A stretch of 64,000 bases of DNA from Siniperca chuatsi (lineage: Eukaryota; Chordata; Actinopteri; Centrarchiformes; Sinipercidae): assembly GCF_020085105.1 (NCBI RefSeq), contig NC_058051.1, positions 3,120,001 to 3,184,000 of the forward strand. Direction: 5' to 3'. The notes beneath the pieces were generated by a model. It made no database searches and was not told the origin of the DNA. It was given only the letters and a program-made list of their open reading frames with translations. The position numbers and the translations under genes were made by a program. Below are positions 24,601 through 37,900 of this stretch, in pieces (within the stretch, counting starts at the first letter, position 1; every line of letters begins with the position of its first letter).

Positions 24601-27600
24601 AGCTGCAACAAGAAATTTGCTCTTCGCTCACCGCGAGGAAGGTGCTACGCAGCGCATAGTGCAGAATTTGCACAGCGCAAGTATACGTCATCACAAAGTA
24701 CGCTAAGCTAACTTTAGCATTGGATTGAGCTAAGTTGGTCTATTCACAAACCTGGTAGCACCATCTGACTGCTGACATTTCGCCATGCATTATTTTTCCT
24801 GGCGAGATCATGGTATGTTTTTAATGTTGTGTTATAGAGTTCAGGGAACTGTGAAACACAGAGTTTTTCTTCCATCAGTCTCTACCTCTCCAGCTTGAAC
24901 GTGTCGCTTTTGGCTACGTCGCATACAGCTGTTATCTCATTGAAAGGTCAGCGGCAACTGAGGTCAAAGTTGAAATTTCAACTCGGTTGAAATAATTTCA
25001 ACTCAATTTCAAGCTGTGCACCCCGCCAAGGATTGCGCTTCCCCTAGTTGGGCGCCACCGCTCTCCCCATAGGAAAACAATGCCACAGCCAGCGCAGAGC
25101 GGTTTTACCGCTGATCATGTGAGGGGGCCTTATCCCTGTGACACTGTTTCAGTGATCTGATATACTCACACACAACTCCAAACTACCATGAATTTTTGAA
25201 GTTTTGAATTCCATATGCGTTATGAAGGGCATATCTGTGTGTGTGTGTGTGTGTGTGTGTGAGCAGAGTGTGCCGATTCATAATAAAGGCCACATCTGCA
25301 CACTCAGTCAATGAATGGCCAGAAAGGAATGTAAGGATAGGGAGAGTTTTTGCATTCTGTTTCTTTTGTAGACTTCCTCTAAGGCAGACTTTTAACTAGC
25401 AGAAACTGACAACTTTTTATCGAGTACTGTAGACAAAATATCAAGTCTATTTCCATGCCTTTGATAGGGCTGTCTAGAACTGAAGACAGTATTATAGAAA
25501 AGCAGTTCTTAAGAATCCTTTATCTTTGTTCAACCCCTGTGAGTAATGGCTTTGTTACACTGGTTCCCTTCTCTTGAATTTTTGTGAATCAAACGAAATG
25601 GATTAGAAAACAAAAAGTGAGAAGGCAAAAGGATCTGAACACATGGCGTGAGGTTGGAAAAGAGAAAGCAGGATCACAGATCGAGGGTTCACAAAAAGCC
25701 ATTGACCCAAAGCCTGATGATCCCTGAGAGTCACAAGGAGAAGAAGCTAGCTCTTAAAACACTTAAAATCTCTCCCAGCTTTAGCTGAGCAACACTTCAA
25801 GTTGCAACACTTGGGATGTGTGCACGTCAACACCGCATGGCCTTGTGCGCGCACACACACACACACACACACGTACACTGCGGTGTCCTTGGGCCCAGAT
25901 TACATCGTGGTACACAACACATCATGTGATTTTGTTTATTGAGTAAAGTCACTGTTGGATCCCTGTGACTGATGAAATACTGTTCAGAGAGTGACCCAGG
26001 GAGGTGTCATGATGTTCTGGCTGGTGAAACAAGATGATGTCAAATAAGAAGAGAGTGCGTATGAAGTTCAAGTACAGTGAGTGAATGTGATGTGTGTGTG
26101 CTATGACCTCAGCCTTACATTGTGAAAAACAGTTCATGACCAGACCATAGGTTCACGGTGACTCAGCAAGATCAAAAGAAACAGCTGATGAACTGCCAAA
26201 CCACCTGAGGAAATACAGACACACTGTAACTGGGTGGCCAAACTGAGTGACCGGGCAAGGAGGGCCTCAGTCTCGGCGGTAACCAGGGACCCAATGTCTG
26301 CTGTGACAGAGCTTCAGAAGTCCTCTGCTGAGGAGAGGGAGAACCTGCCGAAAGGAGGGACTCTGTCAATCAGGCCTTTATGATAGAGTGGTTAGACAGA
26401 ATTTACCCCTGAGTGAAAGTCATATGACCACACACTTGGAGTTTGCCCAAAAGCCACTTAAAGGACTCTGAGAGCATGAGGAATGATTCTCCGGTCTGAT
26501 GAGACAAAAACTGAACAGTCTGGCCTGAACTCCAAGAGTTATACCTGGCGAAATCCAGGTCCTGCTCACCACCTGGCTAATACCATCCCTACGGTGAAGC
26601 ATGGTGGTGGCAACATCATGGGATGGGGGTGTTTCTCAGCTGCAGGACTGGGAGACTGGTCAGAATTGATGGAGAGGTCTTTGAAGAAAACCTGCTCCAG
26701 ACTACACACGACTTCAGACTGGGAAGAAGGTTCACCTCCAGCACAACAATGACCCCAAGCATACAGCCAAGATAGCGCTGGGGTGTCTTCGGGGTAAGTT
26801 TCTGAATGTCCTTGAATGGCCCAGCCCCAAAGCCCGGACTCGAACCCCAGAGAACACCTGTGGAGAGATCTGAAGAGGGCAGTTCACATCCAATCTAATC
26901 TCACTGAGCTTGAGAGGATCTGCCAAGAAGAATGGGAGTAACTGCCAGGTGCACAAAGCTTCTTCTACAAGGCACTGAATAAAAAAAGGCTCTAAATACT
27001 TATGTAAATGAAAGACTTCAGTTTTTCTTGCCTTGTCATTATGGGCAGAACTACCAGTGTTACCAGAAACACGAGGCTGTCAGACAGAAAATAGCAGAAA
27101 ATCGGGTTTTTTCTGCTGGCACCTCATTCATTGGCTACCCCACTATCTCAACACAGTGGTCTCACTGAAATGAAGGAGGGGGTTGCCCTTTTTTTCGTAG
27201 CACTTATGTCTCAACACAGCCCAAAGTTTGGTTCAGTACCATAATAAAAATAATGATCTCAAAGTTAAATGCAGCATAACCTCATAACTCTCATCTTTAT
27301 CAAGACTGTCATTACCATCATATGATTACAGTTACTGTATTCATTATTACCACTAGCACTTTTATCATTCTAGCGGCCTAGTGGTTGCATGTCAGTTTCA
27401 ATCGTTATAGCATGAAATCTGAGTCCAGTAAGAAAAAAAAGCCAACAATGTGAGTGCCTGTTCCTCCTTCCTTATCAATGTCCTCATCATCTCCACGAGT
27501 TCCATGTCTTCCTGCTCCTCCTCCAGCCCTTCCGCCCCTTTTTCATCCTTATCACAATTGCCAAGGCATTTTCAGGAGCGAGGCAGTCAGACCGGATGCC

Positions 27601-28779
27601 AAAGATCCCATATGACCGGGATAGGTAGGAATTACTGTAGAGCTAAGCACTGAGCAGAGAAACCCACAGCACAGTAAGCTGTTACAACTCAGGCATTTAG
27701 CTGATGCCCCCTTACAAGTAGGCTAGGTCATGGTTTCCGGATTCTACTTCAGCAAGTGACAAGAGCAGATGCTGGATAATACTAAAAAGGTCAAAGTCAG
27801 GGCAAAATACATGGAAAATGGGAATCAAGTACAATCCAAAAAGACTGACTGCTCAAGCAAACAGCCAAAAAGATGAACCCCCTTTGAGAGGAAAATATGA
27901 AAAATACATATTATACTTGCTGATGCCTGAAGAAGAGTGCATCCATTCGAATCGTGTTGCTTAAAATGTGCATTTATTTTATATTGAAGAGTTTGCTTGA
28001 ATAATGGGGTTCTTTCTGCACTGGTTGGGGTTCCCCTCTACTTATTTTTCTGCTAGTAATAAGAAAGTTTAAACAACAAGCTGACAGGCAGCAGCTCTAC
28101 GCACAACTGTCACAGCTTTGAAACAAGTTTAGGTTTAGTTTAGTGGGAGAGTTTGAGAGAAAGTGGTGTGATAATAACTTGTCAACCTTTCTTCATTCTT
28201 CTTCTGCATGACCCTTATGGAAAACTGGAGTTCAGCCAGAAAGCAGAAAAACTGCTCCAATTAGTCCCAGGAAGCAAAGATGAGCAGCTTCACAGCACGA
28301 CAGTAACCTGCACAGTAGGTTAGCGTCCACAGTGTCATTGAGCTATTTCACACTCCTGTTGACTTTACGTTCTTGGCTAGATATATGCCACCTTAAGCAT
28401 GAGATCAATGCTGGCATTGAGGGGGGTCTTGTGAGGGGACAACAGAACTGGTTTGAAATGTGATGAATCATTTTCAAGCAGTAGAAAGGAAGCGAAGAAA
28501 ATGAGGAAACTGAATAAATAAACCTCCCCTCAGTGGTGACACTTGCTGGTGTTTGTGCCAGCATCAATGTGTCTGTATGTATTCTTTCGTCTCCTTTTGG
28601 ACCTTGGAGCTGGTTCTGTGTGTGTCCGTGTGTGAGTGTATGTGTGTGCACGTGTTGAGCCGGCGGTGAGACCATGAATTAAAGAGGAGATTAATGAGTC
28701 AGGACATGAAGGCTCAGACTCCAATCTGTTCCCTGCCTCACTCAGGGGTCTGTCTCTCTCCACAAAACCCCATTCTGTC

Positions 28780-28817
<38 letters not shown>

Positions 28818-30551
28818 CATATATATGTACACCGCTGAGGCACAGCAGGAAGGCCAAGGACTCAGGACTGTGTGTGTACGTCTGGCAGAGAGAGCACTTC
28901 GGAAAGTGTAAAGACAGAAAAGGAGAACAGAGAGAGGTAGCTAAAGCACAGAAGACGGATTCTCTCTGAATGGATGTCTTCCGCAGTATAACCCTCCACC
29001 CTGTAGGCCCACCCAGACACCTCACCATGACCCAGAGACCCGCCATCTGTCTGGAAGCCAGAGAAACAGAAATGAAGAGAGGAAACAAGTGAGACTGAGA
29101 CAGAATGAAAGCCACATTGACAAGCAGGGAGTGAGGCAAAAGAAAAAAGAAAAAGGAGAAGAAACTAGAACAAAAGAACAAGGGTGAAACAGGCTGCAGG
29201 GGGGGGGAAAGGCTGACAAAAATGACTGGAAACTGAAAAGGGGGAAACCCATGAGGAGAAAAGTATGTGGAGAGAGGAGCAAGTGGCAGCAATGAGGCTC
29301 ACTGACTTTGCTTGAAACTACACTTCCCATCTCTTACTGTACATTTTCATAAAGTTCGATAACATGAAAGAAACTGATTCCTCAGAATCACTTTAGCACA
29401 GATGAATATCTATAGTCCCTGCACAAGTCCGTTTTTGTTCGCTCTTTCTATTATCTCCTCTCTCTTATTGCAGAGCCACTGAAGATAACATTTGTCTTTA
29501 TTGGTTTGCCCCCTTGGCCATTCAAACAAACCCGTGATGAATATAACGATGATGGCCTTGATGCTCTTTATCATCATTTAGTCGTTGTGTTATACGAGAT
29601 TGGGTGCAGCATTACCATGAAATACTCATCAACCCTCTCTATCCATCCCTCAGCTCTCCCACTTTAATACATGCCATGAGACTCACTAATCCCATGATAT
29701 GCCTCATAATCTGATCACAGATATGAGCATAGAGAGAGAAAGAGAGGGATGAAATGCAATCAGAGAGGAGAGGGATGTAGGCAGATGCTTAGGCTTTGCA
29801 CTCGACTGCACGAAGACAGAAGATGGAAAAAATAAAAATGAATCTGTCGCAGGGGAAAAGGGTAGGGATGTGGGCTGGAGCAGAGAGGTGAAAAATGAGG
29901 GGGCAAGCAGACAGGAGAGGGGAGAATGGAGAGGAAGATGGAAGGAGGGGGGATAGACTTGCTTGTGACCTGATTTCACCACTAAGCCTTGGAGAAGTGG
30001 AGCAGCACGTACGCAACCAAATGCAGTGTCTGCACTCTGCTCCAGCTGTACTGTTCATACAACATGTAAGCTGCATATATAGAAATGTACACCACACACA
30101 AACCGCACCATACATGCAGTGTAACCTCTTAACCTACATACTGCATCCTCATCTAGCTGAGTCACTAGCCTCGTCTTCCTCTCGGTTTGCCTTCCTCGCC
30201 ATCTGCATCTGCCTCTCTCTGCCCCCGTCTTCTTCATTCCCTGTCTTCAGCCACACGTTGCCAGACACTTCCACGGGGGGCGGCACATAATGGTGCAGTA
30301 TAGACACTATTACACAGCTGGATATCGGTCCTGTATACATAAACAGTCTGGATATGGAACATACGGACGTCTCGCTGCTGTGACACCAGTGGGTGTTTCT
30401 AAATGAGAGACAGAAGAGAGAGATTCTGATGCAGTCTGAATGCAGCAAATGTAGTCATTAGAGACTGTACTGATGTCCCACTGTTGTGTGTTTCCCTCTG
30501 TGTGTGTGGTTTCAGGTCTTGTCTTTCACATGACCAACTGACAGAATCTGT

Positions 30552-30614
<63 letters not shown>

Positions 30615-32550
30615 GGGAGTTGTTGTCTAAAGGCCTGTTCTAGCAAAGACTTATGTAGAACTGATCAGACAAGTGGTTATCAATTCAGTGTGATTTCAGA
30701 GTGTGAGACTGGTCACAGGTTGCTTCTTTCATGAGCTAAAATAACTCAATGCATCAAAATATTGTGATAATTAATAAAGAAAAACTGTAAAGTGATACAT
30801 TTTCACTCTAATCTATCCACACACATGTGTGCATTTGTGTGTCACCCTGGTTCTAATGTCCCTGGCACCAGTTTGTCACATCTAAAAATAGAGCAAAAGG
30901 CTGGATGATCCTGCAGGAATGGTACAGCCCGGTTTCCCTCAAATGTGAGTATGTAGCCGCCTCCTACATCAACACCAGAATGGTTTGGCCACGTACCTCT
31001 CCTTAAAGGCAAACAAGAGTGTCTATACAAACACATAGGACACACATTTTCACACACGCCTAAAAACAGGTGACATGTCCCTGATGTTCTTGTCATGGAG
31101 CTGGAGGCAACTGAATCATACAATCTGTTGGCTGCCATTTTCAAGCTGTGACTCTGACACACACCACTGAATACAAACACACACACGCACGTCGATCTCA
31201 CAGATCATGAAAAACTAATGCGTGAGCCTAAACACATGCATACGAAGACAATAGCAAGACATCCATGGCCGAGCAGCTACATTCAAAACATTTAGAGATC
31301 AATCTGCATAGAGCCGCCCACCACACAGAGGCGTATATATTGACAGTGCTCAAACAAAAGTGCCCGCCATTGATCCCATGCAAAAAGGGTTTGCGGGTGC
31401 ATTGTCTGTGTGTGTGGATTCTATATGTGTTACAAGTTAAATAATGAGACAACGACAAAGTCGCTTTTCGATCAGGGCGTCTTTTCAGCGGTGGCTTTGT
31501 CTGCAAAGCAACGACACACCTGTGGGCACAACCAAAAAGCCAGTAAAGCACATTCCTGTGTGTGTGTGTATGTGGCCACAGGTCCTTTGTTTGAGGTAGT
31601 CACATGACCAGTCTGACTTGGCGCCGTCCCCTCCCCTCTGCAGCACGCTACCATACAATAAAATGCTCAAATGTATGAGACAACAATAACCTGCACCACG
31701 CGGTGTATTTGTTATTACAAACGAACAAACAATCAGTTCATGGAAACTTTGCTTGATGAGCAAAACACTGTCCTTAAAACAAAACCCAGAAAGCTGCAAA
31801 AAACAAAACAAAAAAACATCTCTCCTAATTAGCAACACGCGAGCCATTAGGAGGAGGAGGATGGGATGGAGGGAGACAAGGAGGGAGTAAAAGAAGGATG
31901 AAGGGAAAGATGAAGACACGGTGGCAGATGCACATGTGGGGGTGGAGGTGTGGGGGTACTGAGCAGGGATCAAGTCAGAGGGAATCGATAACGCTGATGA
32001 CGATGTTACGGGCAATCTCTGTGTGTTTGATAAACAAACTCACAAACATGGGAAAAAGCACTGGAACATGGGTGCACGGGGTTAACAGCGAGATTGACGA
32101 GGCATGTGGTAGCATGTCTGCTCGATAACATGTTTAACCGCTATAGTCTGTAAGGTAGACAAGACATAGATGGATGTAGAGATGGCAGGAAAGGGATGAA
32201 ATGGAAGAAGGAAAGGGAGGAAGGGCAGACAAGAGGTGAAATAAAAGAGCTCAAAAATGATGAATAGTGGAGGAGTGGGGAGGAGGAAGGGAGGTACAGA
32301 TTGAAAAATAAGGGACAAAAATCAAGTGGTGGCATTGGTAGGCGTGCGCATAGAGGACATGGCAGAGAAACAGAGGGAGAGACGTATAGATGATGAAGGG
32401 CGGGGTGCAGGGGGGTGTGAGAGGGAGAGAGCGAGAGAGAGGGAGGCGGGCTGGATAGGTCCCAAAGGAGAGATTTCCTGCTCTTCTCTGGTAGCGTACT
32501 CTGACAGACGACTCTGTGGAGCTAACTGCCTATCCTATGTGCATGTTAAT

Positions 32551-32587
<37 letters not shown>

Positions 32588-34941
32588 TCTGCTAAGGAGA
32601 ATGGCACAAAGGAAGCTCAGGTGTTTTCCTTGTCAAAACAAGTCAATGGACTTACCCTCCATAGGCCTTAAATTACAGCCATCAGTGTCTAACTCACTTT
32701 ACAGTCCAGCTAGCCTGCATACAATCATAATCACACATACAGATAAACATATGGTTTATGTTACAATATTGCATATCTTTGTTATTGTCAACAAGTCCCA
32801 TGACAAGGCCAAAACAAACTATGTGTTAGTCCATCTCTCAATATTTCCCAACTTCCCTACCCTGTCTATGGCTCTCAGCCCAAAGCCCATTGGTTCCTAC
32901 TGAAGATGTAAATCTTTTGGTCATGAATATATAGTTTTACTATTCAAAAAGACTCAGTGATTTCCTAAAACAGCTGGGCACTGTAGTTTCTAGTAAACGT
33001 CACTTAAACAGGAGGAAATAGTGCATTTGTCAGGGACTATTTTCAGCAGCGGATTAATCCACATTTGGTACTCTAGTGAGTATTTGGGGCAGCAGGACGG
33101 TGTATGTGGGATTGAGTCAAAATAAACTAAAGTGCGAATGTTCATGGTAAAGAAGGAACATGTCACCCAGTGCAACAGTGTGGCTCATTGATGTGTTTTT
33201 AAGTTTTTGGACAACAATGGAGCTCTATGGCACAGAGGAAGAAGATATATCAGGCTTTGATACACACAATACTTGTTAGTAGGATCAGTTAATTAGTGTT
33301 TGCATTTCATGGGAATTGTTGACAATAACAAAAATATATAACATCACCAGACTTATCAGTGCTAGTGCTGAACATGGCATAACAATATGTAATGTATACA
33401 GCCATAAGTGGCAGAGGTGATAAAAAAAATAGGCTAAGAAAACTAAGAAATATAGACAGACTTTCACTGCTCGAGGACATTTTTCTTGTAGTTAACTTTT
33501 CCTTGACCTTACCAAGACCACTGACAGCACAAAGCATAACAACTGGGATAATGGTCTCTATTTTTCACTTGTTTCTCTACGGGAGCCCCCCCCCCAAATC
33601 CCCAATCCCCATCCAGCTCCAGCCAAGCTTCCCCAGACTGTGGCAGTGTGGTTGTTGTAAATGAGTTTAGCCTTTATTAGTCTGTCAGAGGGGAAAAAAC
33701 ATTGTTAGGTCGAGATATTATTCATCTGTAATTGGTAATAAGCCCGTACCCCCACCCTGAGGCGGCTCAATCTCCACTGAGTAATCACTGCCATCGCCTG
33801 CTCTGCTGGAAACAGCATTATTAGGTCGACGGCACTGTCTCTACCTCTGCTATCTGCCAAGGTTTATTATCTGACAATATATGGCTTTACTCCTCCATGG
33901 CTGTGGAGGGAGAATCTGGCTGAGCGTATTTCACATCCCAAGCTACTACCAAATATCTCAGCATGCTGGACAGAGGAGGCTCCAAAATAAGCTCCAGCGG
34001 GATCATTTAGGCTGAGGCTTTATCAGTTTTTATGACAACAAGGTTTGCTCTTTAGTGCAAAACACCTTTCGCTTTTCAATATTTAACTGTCACCTCAGTT
34101 CAAAGGACTGTCTCACTCTACATGAGAAAGCACCTGAAATTCAGACTGATTAAAGGTCAAACAGAATTAAAGCTGCAACTAATGATTACTTTTAGTCTAT
34201 GGCATGATAGAAAATATTGAAAAATTACCATTATAAATTCACAGAGCCAAAAAAGGTGAAGCATTAATTATTTTCTCGATTAATGGTTTTGTCATAAATT
34301 GTCAGAAAATAGTGAAAAATGCCTGCTATAATTTCCCACAGTCCAACGAGATGTATTCAAATAGCTTGCTTTATTTGACCAACAGCCCAAAACCCAAAGA
34401 TATTGAGTTTACTATCATATATGACAAAGAAAAGCATCAAATCTTCACATCTGAGAAGCTGGAACAAGAAAATGTTTGGCATTCTGTGTGAAAAATGACA
34501 TTATGAACAATGGCATTATGAACAATTAATCAATTGTAAAAATAGTTGGCAATTATTTTTTTGTACAACTATTAATTATCAACTCACTGATTATCAACTA
34601 ATTGTCTCAGCTCTAGACAGAATGGTGCATTCATGTGCAGTAATATTGGAAAAATTACTGCTTCCCAAATAAGGTGTTAGCTTGTGAATGCAATGCTGTT
34701 TTGGAGTCTTTTCTCAAGAGTCAGATTATGGAGCTTAGACAACCACAAATACTGTAAATTTTCACCTTTTGGGAAACACCTCCACAAATTATGCAAACAC
34801 TACCTCAAGAGATTGATTTACATCATCTATTTACATCATATTTTCTATTGTTGGAGTAGCACCTACAAATAAACTGTTCATTTCTCTGTCACAATCCTTC
34901 CAAACAATAAGATCATGACAGAGTGATTGAGCAACTGAGTG

Positions 34942-34985
<44 letters not shown>

Positions 34986-37900
34986 TGACCTTGCTGCTGC
35001 TCAGAGCAGACTAATATTTCATCAGCTAACACTAAGGGCACACCTGCCTCACAGCTATACTCAGGATCCCACATCTGCCAACGGCTCTGTGCTTCATCCC
35101 TGTGAGGAGGCGTCAGGGGAGGGAAGGAAGGAAGGAAGAAAGAGGGAAATGAAAGACAGACAGAAAGAAAGAAAAACAGAGTCTCACGTGGGTTTACTCT
35201 GAGACTCATTTCAGGGAAAGTGTAGGTTGGCTTTGAACAGATAAACCACAAAGAAGAGAAAGTAATGATATTGTGACAAAGAGGGGGAAAGCAATAGAGT
35301 GATGAGAAGAAATGATAAGACTCTAGCAGTAAACCACCTGCTGAATTGTATATTTTAGTTTGCCATGGCAGCTTGGGACAACCCCTGTGGCAAGTGTGTC
35401 AACTTATGAATAATTAACATGGGACACATATCAAGCCAATGCTCTCTCCCCAGTACCAGGAGACTGGATCAACTATAGTATAAAAGTGAATTATGCAAAG
35501 CTTGGTGGGGAAGGAAGTGGCATCATGTGCTAAAGACAATGCTATCTGGCGGTAGAGGAGAAGTGAAACCATACAAGTGGATGCTCTCAGCGTGCTGATC
35601 CATTCAACTTTTCAGATGAAGTCATTCACTTATCCAAGTTTAGGTTACACTGACATGCAAGCCACGAACCATAAGCAGCTACAGCATGCTAACCGATGTT
35701 GTTAGTCCAACTTGTTGCTAAGCAAGCTGTCTGGTACGAATGTATAAATGTGTTTGAGGGAGTGTGTGGGGGTGCCTAGATAATTTTGACTACATGAGAT
35801 CATGTAGATCAACCACACATGACAGATATGTTGATGACAATGTGCTCACGTAAGTGATGGTAAAAACATTTATTAGTGGTCAAGATGAGAAATTATATTA
35901 ACCATTAGATCAACCTCTTCGTGGGTGATCAATGTTCACCCTGAATGTGCCTCCAGTTTGTGAACAAGAACTTACTGTATCTCTACATATAATAATAATT
36001 AAATTAAGTAATAATTATTTTCCCCATTATCTCTCTGTACTTTTAGCTATACAGAGGGTCTCCTGGGAACCTGGGAACTTACACAGAACCAACAAAACTA
36101 CAAGTCTACAGCCATGCTAGTGGCTCTGTGAGGCTGTACTTGGGCACAGCAGTGCTTTGAGCAAAATGCTAACGTTAACATGCTAACATGCCCACAATGT
36201 CAACGCTAACACACTGATGTTTAGCAGATAACATTCACCATGTTCACCTAACATTTGCTAATTAGCACTAAACACAAAGTGCAGCTAAGGCTGATGGGAA
36301 TGTCAAAAGCTTTGCAGGAATTTGGTCTTAAACCAAAGTATTGGACAAATTAAAATTTTGAGACCATGGTGGCGCTAGACGAAAAGTTGGAGGATCACCA
36401 AAGTTATTACAATTCATCCTGAAGGGGATATGAATGTGTGGACAAAATTTTATGGCAAACCATCCAATAGTTGTCGAGACATTTCACTCTGAACCAAAAA
36501 TGTCAACCTAATGGTGGCATTAGAGGAAAAGTCAGGGGATTACCAAAGTCATTAGGATTCATCCTCTGGGGACTGTGAACGTCTGTACAAAATTATATGG
36601 CAATCCATTCGGGAGCTAGATATTTCAGTCTGGACCAAAGTGGTGGACGGTGGGGTATATATGAGACCAAACCTCCAGGAGCTGGTAAGGAGGATGCTGC
36701 AGCAGCCCTTCAACAAAAGGAACAACTAACATCAGTCTGTTGCAAAGCTTTAGCCTTTACTATCACATATCATATGTCACCTGTCACCTGTTTCCATAAC
36801 CTCATCCCCGCTATCCCCCTCTCCTCTGTGTTATCTCCAGGTTTCAGTCCAACACTGAAATAAATAAATAAATTCTAGGTCTGCAGTGCAAACAACAGCA
36901 CTGTCTGTCCAATGGGATTTTCTTCTAGGTACGCTGTTAAGCTACTGGGATGTCAGTTTCCATAGGATCGACCTTTGACCTGGCATTATACAGTGCTGGG
37001 GCAAATATAAACAGCCCCTCCCCTCGCCCCCGCTCTCCTTCATACCATCAAATGGCCAGCACAAAGGAAAAGGGATGACCTTAACTGTCCTGGAAGTGTT
37101 CACGAGTGCACGTGCACACACACAAACACACACTGGGATTGTCAGTGCCAGGACGGCCCACTTTCCAGCTAACCCCAGAAAAAAAAAAACAAAAAAAAAC
37201 AGAGCTTTCATCTGCATGCAGCTGCCTTGGTGAAGAACATAACAGAAGAGAGGACAGAGCAGGGCAGGGGAGAAAACATGGACAGATAGTGGAAGAAGAA
37301 AAAAAACAGAGCCAATCAACTGACCAGAGTAAAACAAAGGGCTATCTGTAAAAGCCCTGGACTTCATCCCACCCTGCGATGAGGGAACTTCGATCCCCAG
37401 GCAGGCAAGCTGCAGAGAGCTACAAAGCCCTGATGTAGCCTGTTAAGCTCCCACTTCGATTCAGCTCATTGAGCTCCATGCTGCTGATCAATTAGAGAAC
37501 AGCTGAACCAGCTGCTGACCACACAAACATTCTGTTTTTACTGTTTTTAAGCACAGACGTTTTTTTTTTTATATCGTGTGTGCTGCCTGTTATCTAGGTC
37601 TTCTCTATTATATCTGATCTGAAGTCTTCTCTCCTCCGCTGACTGCAGAGCCAAACCCCCCCGCCATGTCACAATAGGCTGATACAGTTGAAATGTTAGC
37701 ATGTCGGCTTATCTGGGCTATCTGCATAAGACAAGTCACAACATGTATGATGGAATAAAAACTATGCTCTGGATTTTCTTTCCCCCAGTGAAATACAACT
37801 CACTACCAATGATACTGGAGGTCAGGCCAGGCAGATAGTCACTGCTCAGATAGAAACACAGCTGACCAACAGGCACATGATGCATACAACATACCAACAC

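Noticed and set aside
28738..29292. 184-aa minus-strand open frame
   Set aside because: Made of Phe/Ser/Leu/Pro runs and a Val/Cys run antisense to purine-rich DNA and a (CA)n tract; no domain, no splice context.
29895..30290. 131-aa plus-strand open frame
   Set aside because: Arg/Gly/Glu-rich start from GA-rich DNA, then unrelated composition; overlapped by several frames on the other strand.
30399..30611. Val/Cys-repeat 70-aa frame
   Set aside because: Direct translation of the (CA)n microsatellite.
31485..32015. 176-aa minus-strand open frame
   Set aside because: Low-complexity Ser/Leu/Phe composition antisense to GA-rich sequence; overlaps other frames and shows no recognisable motif.
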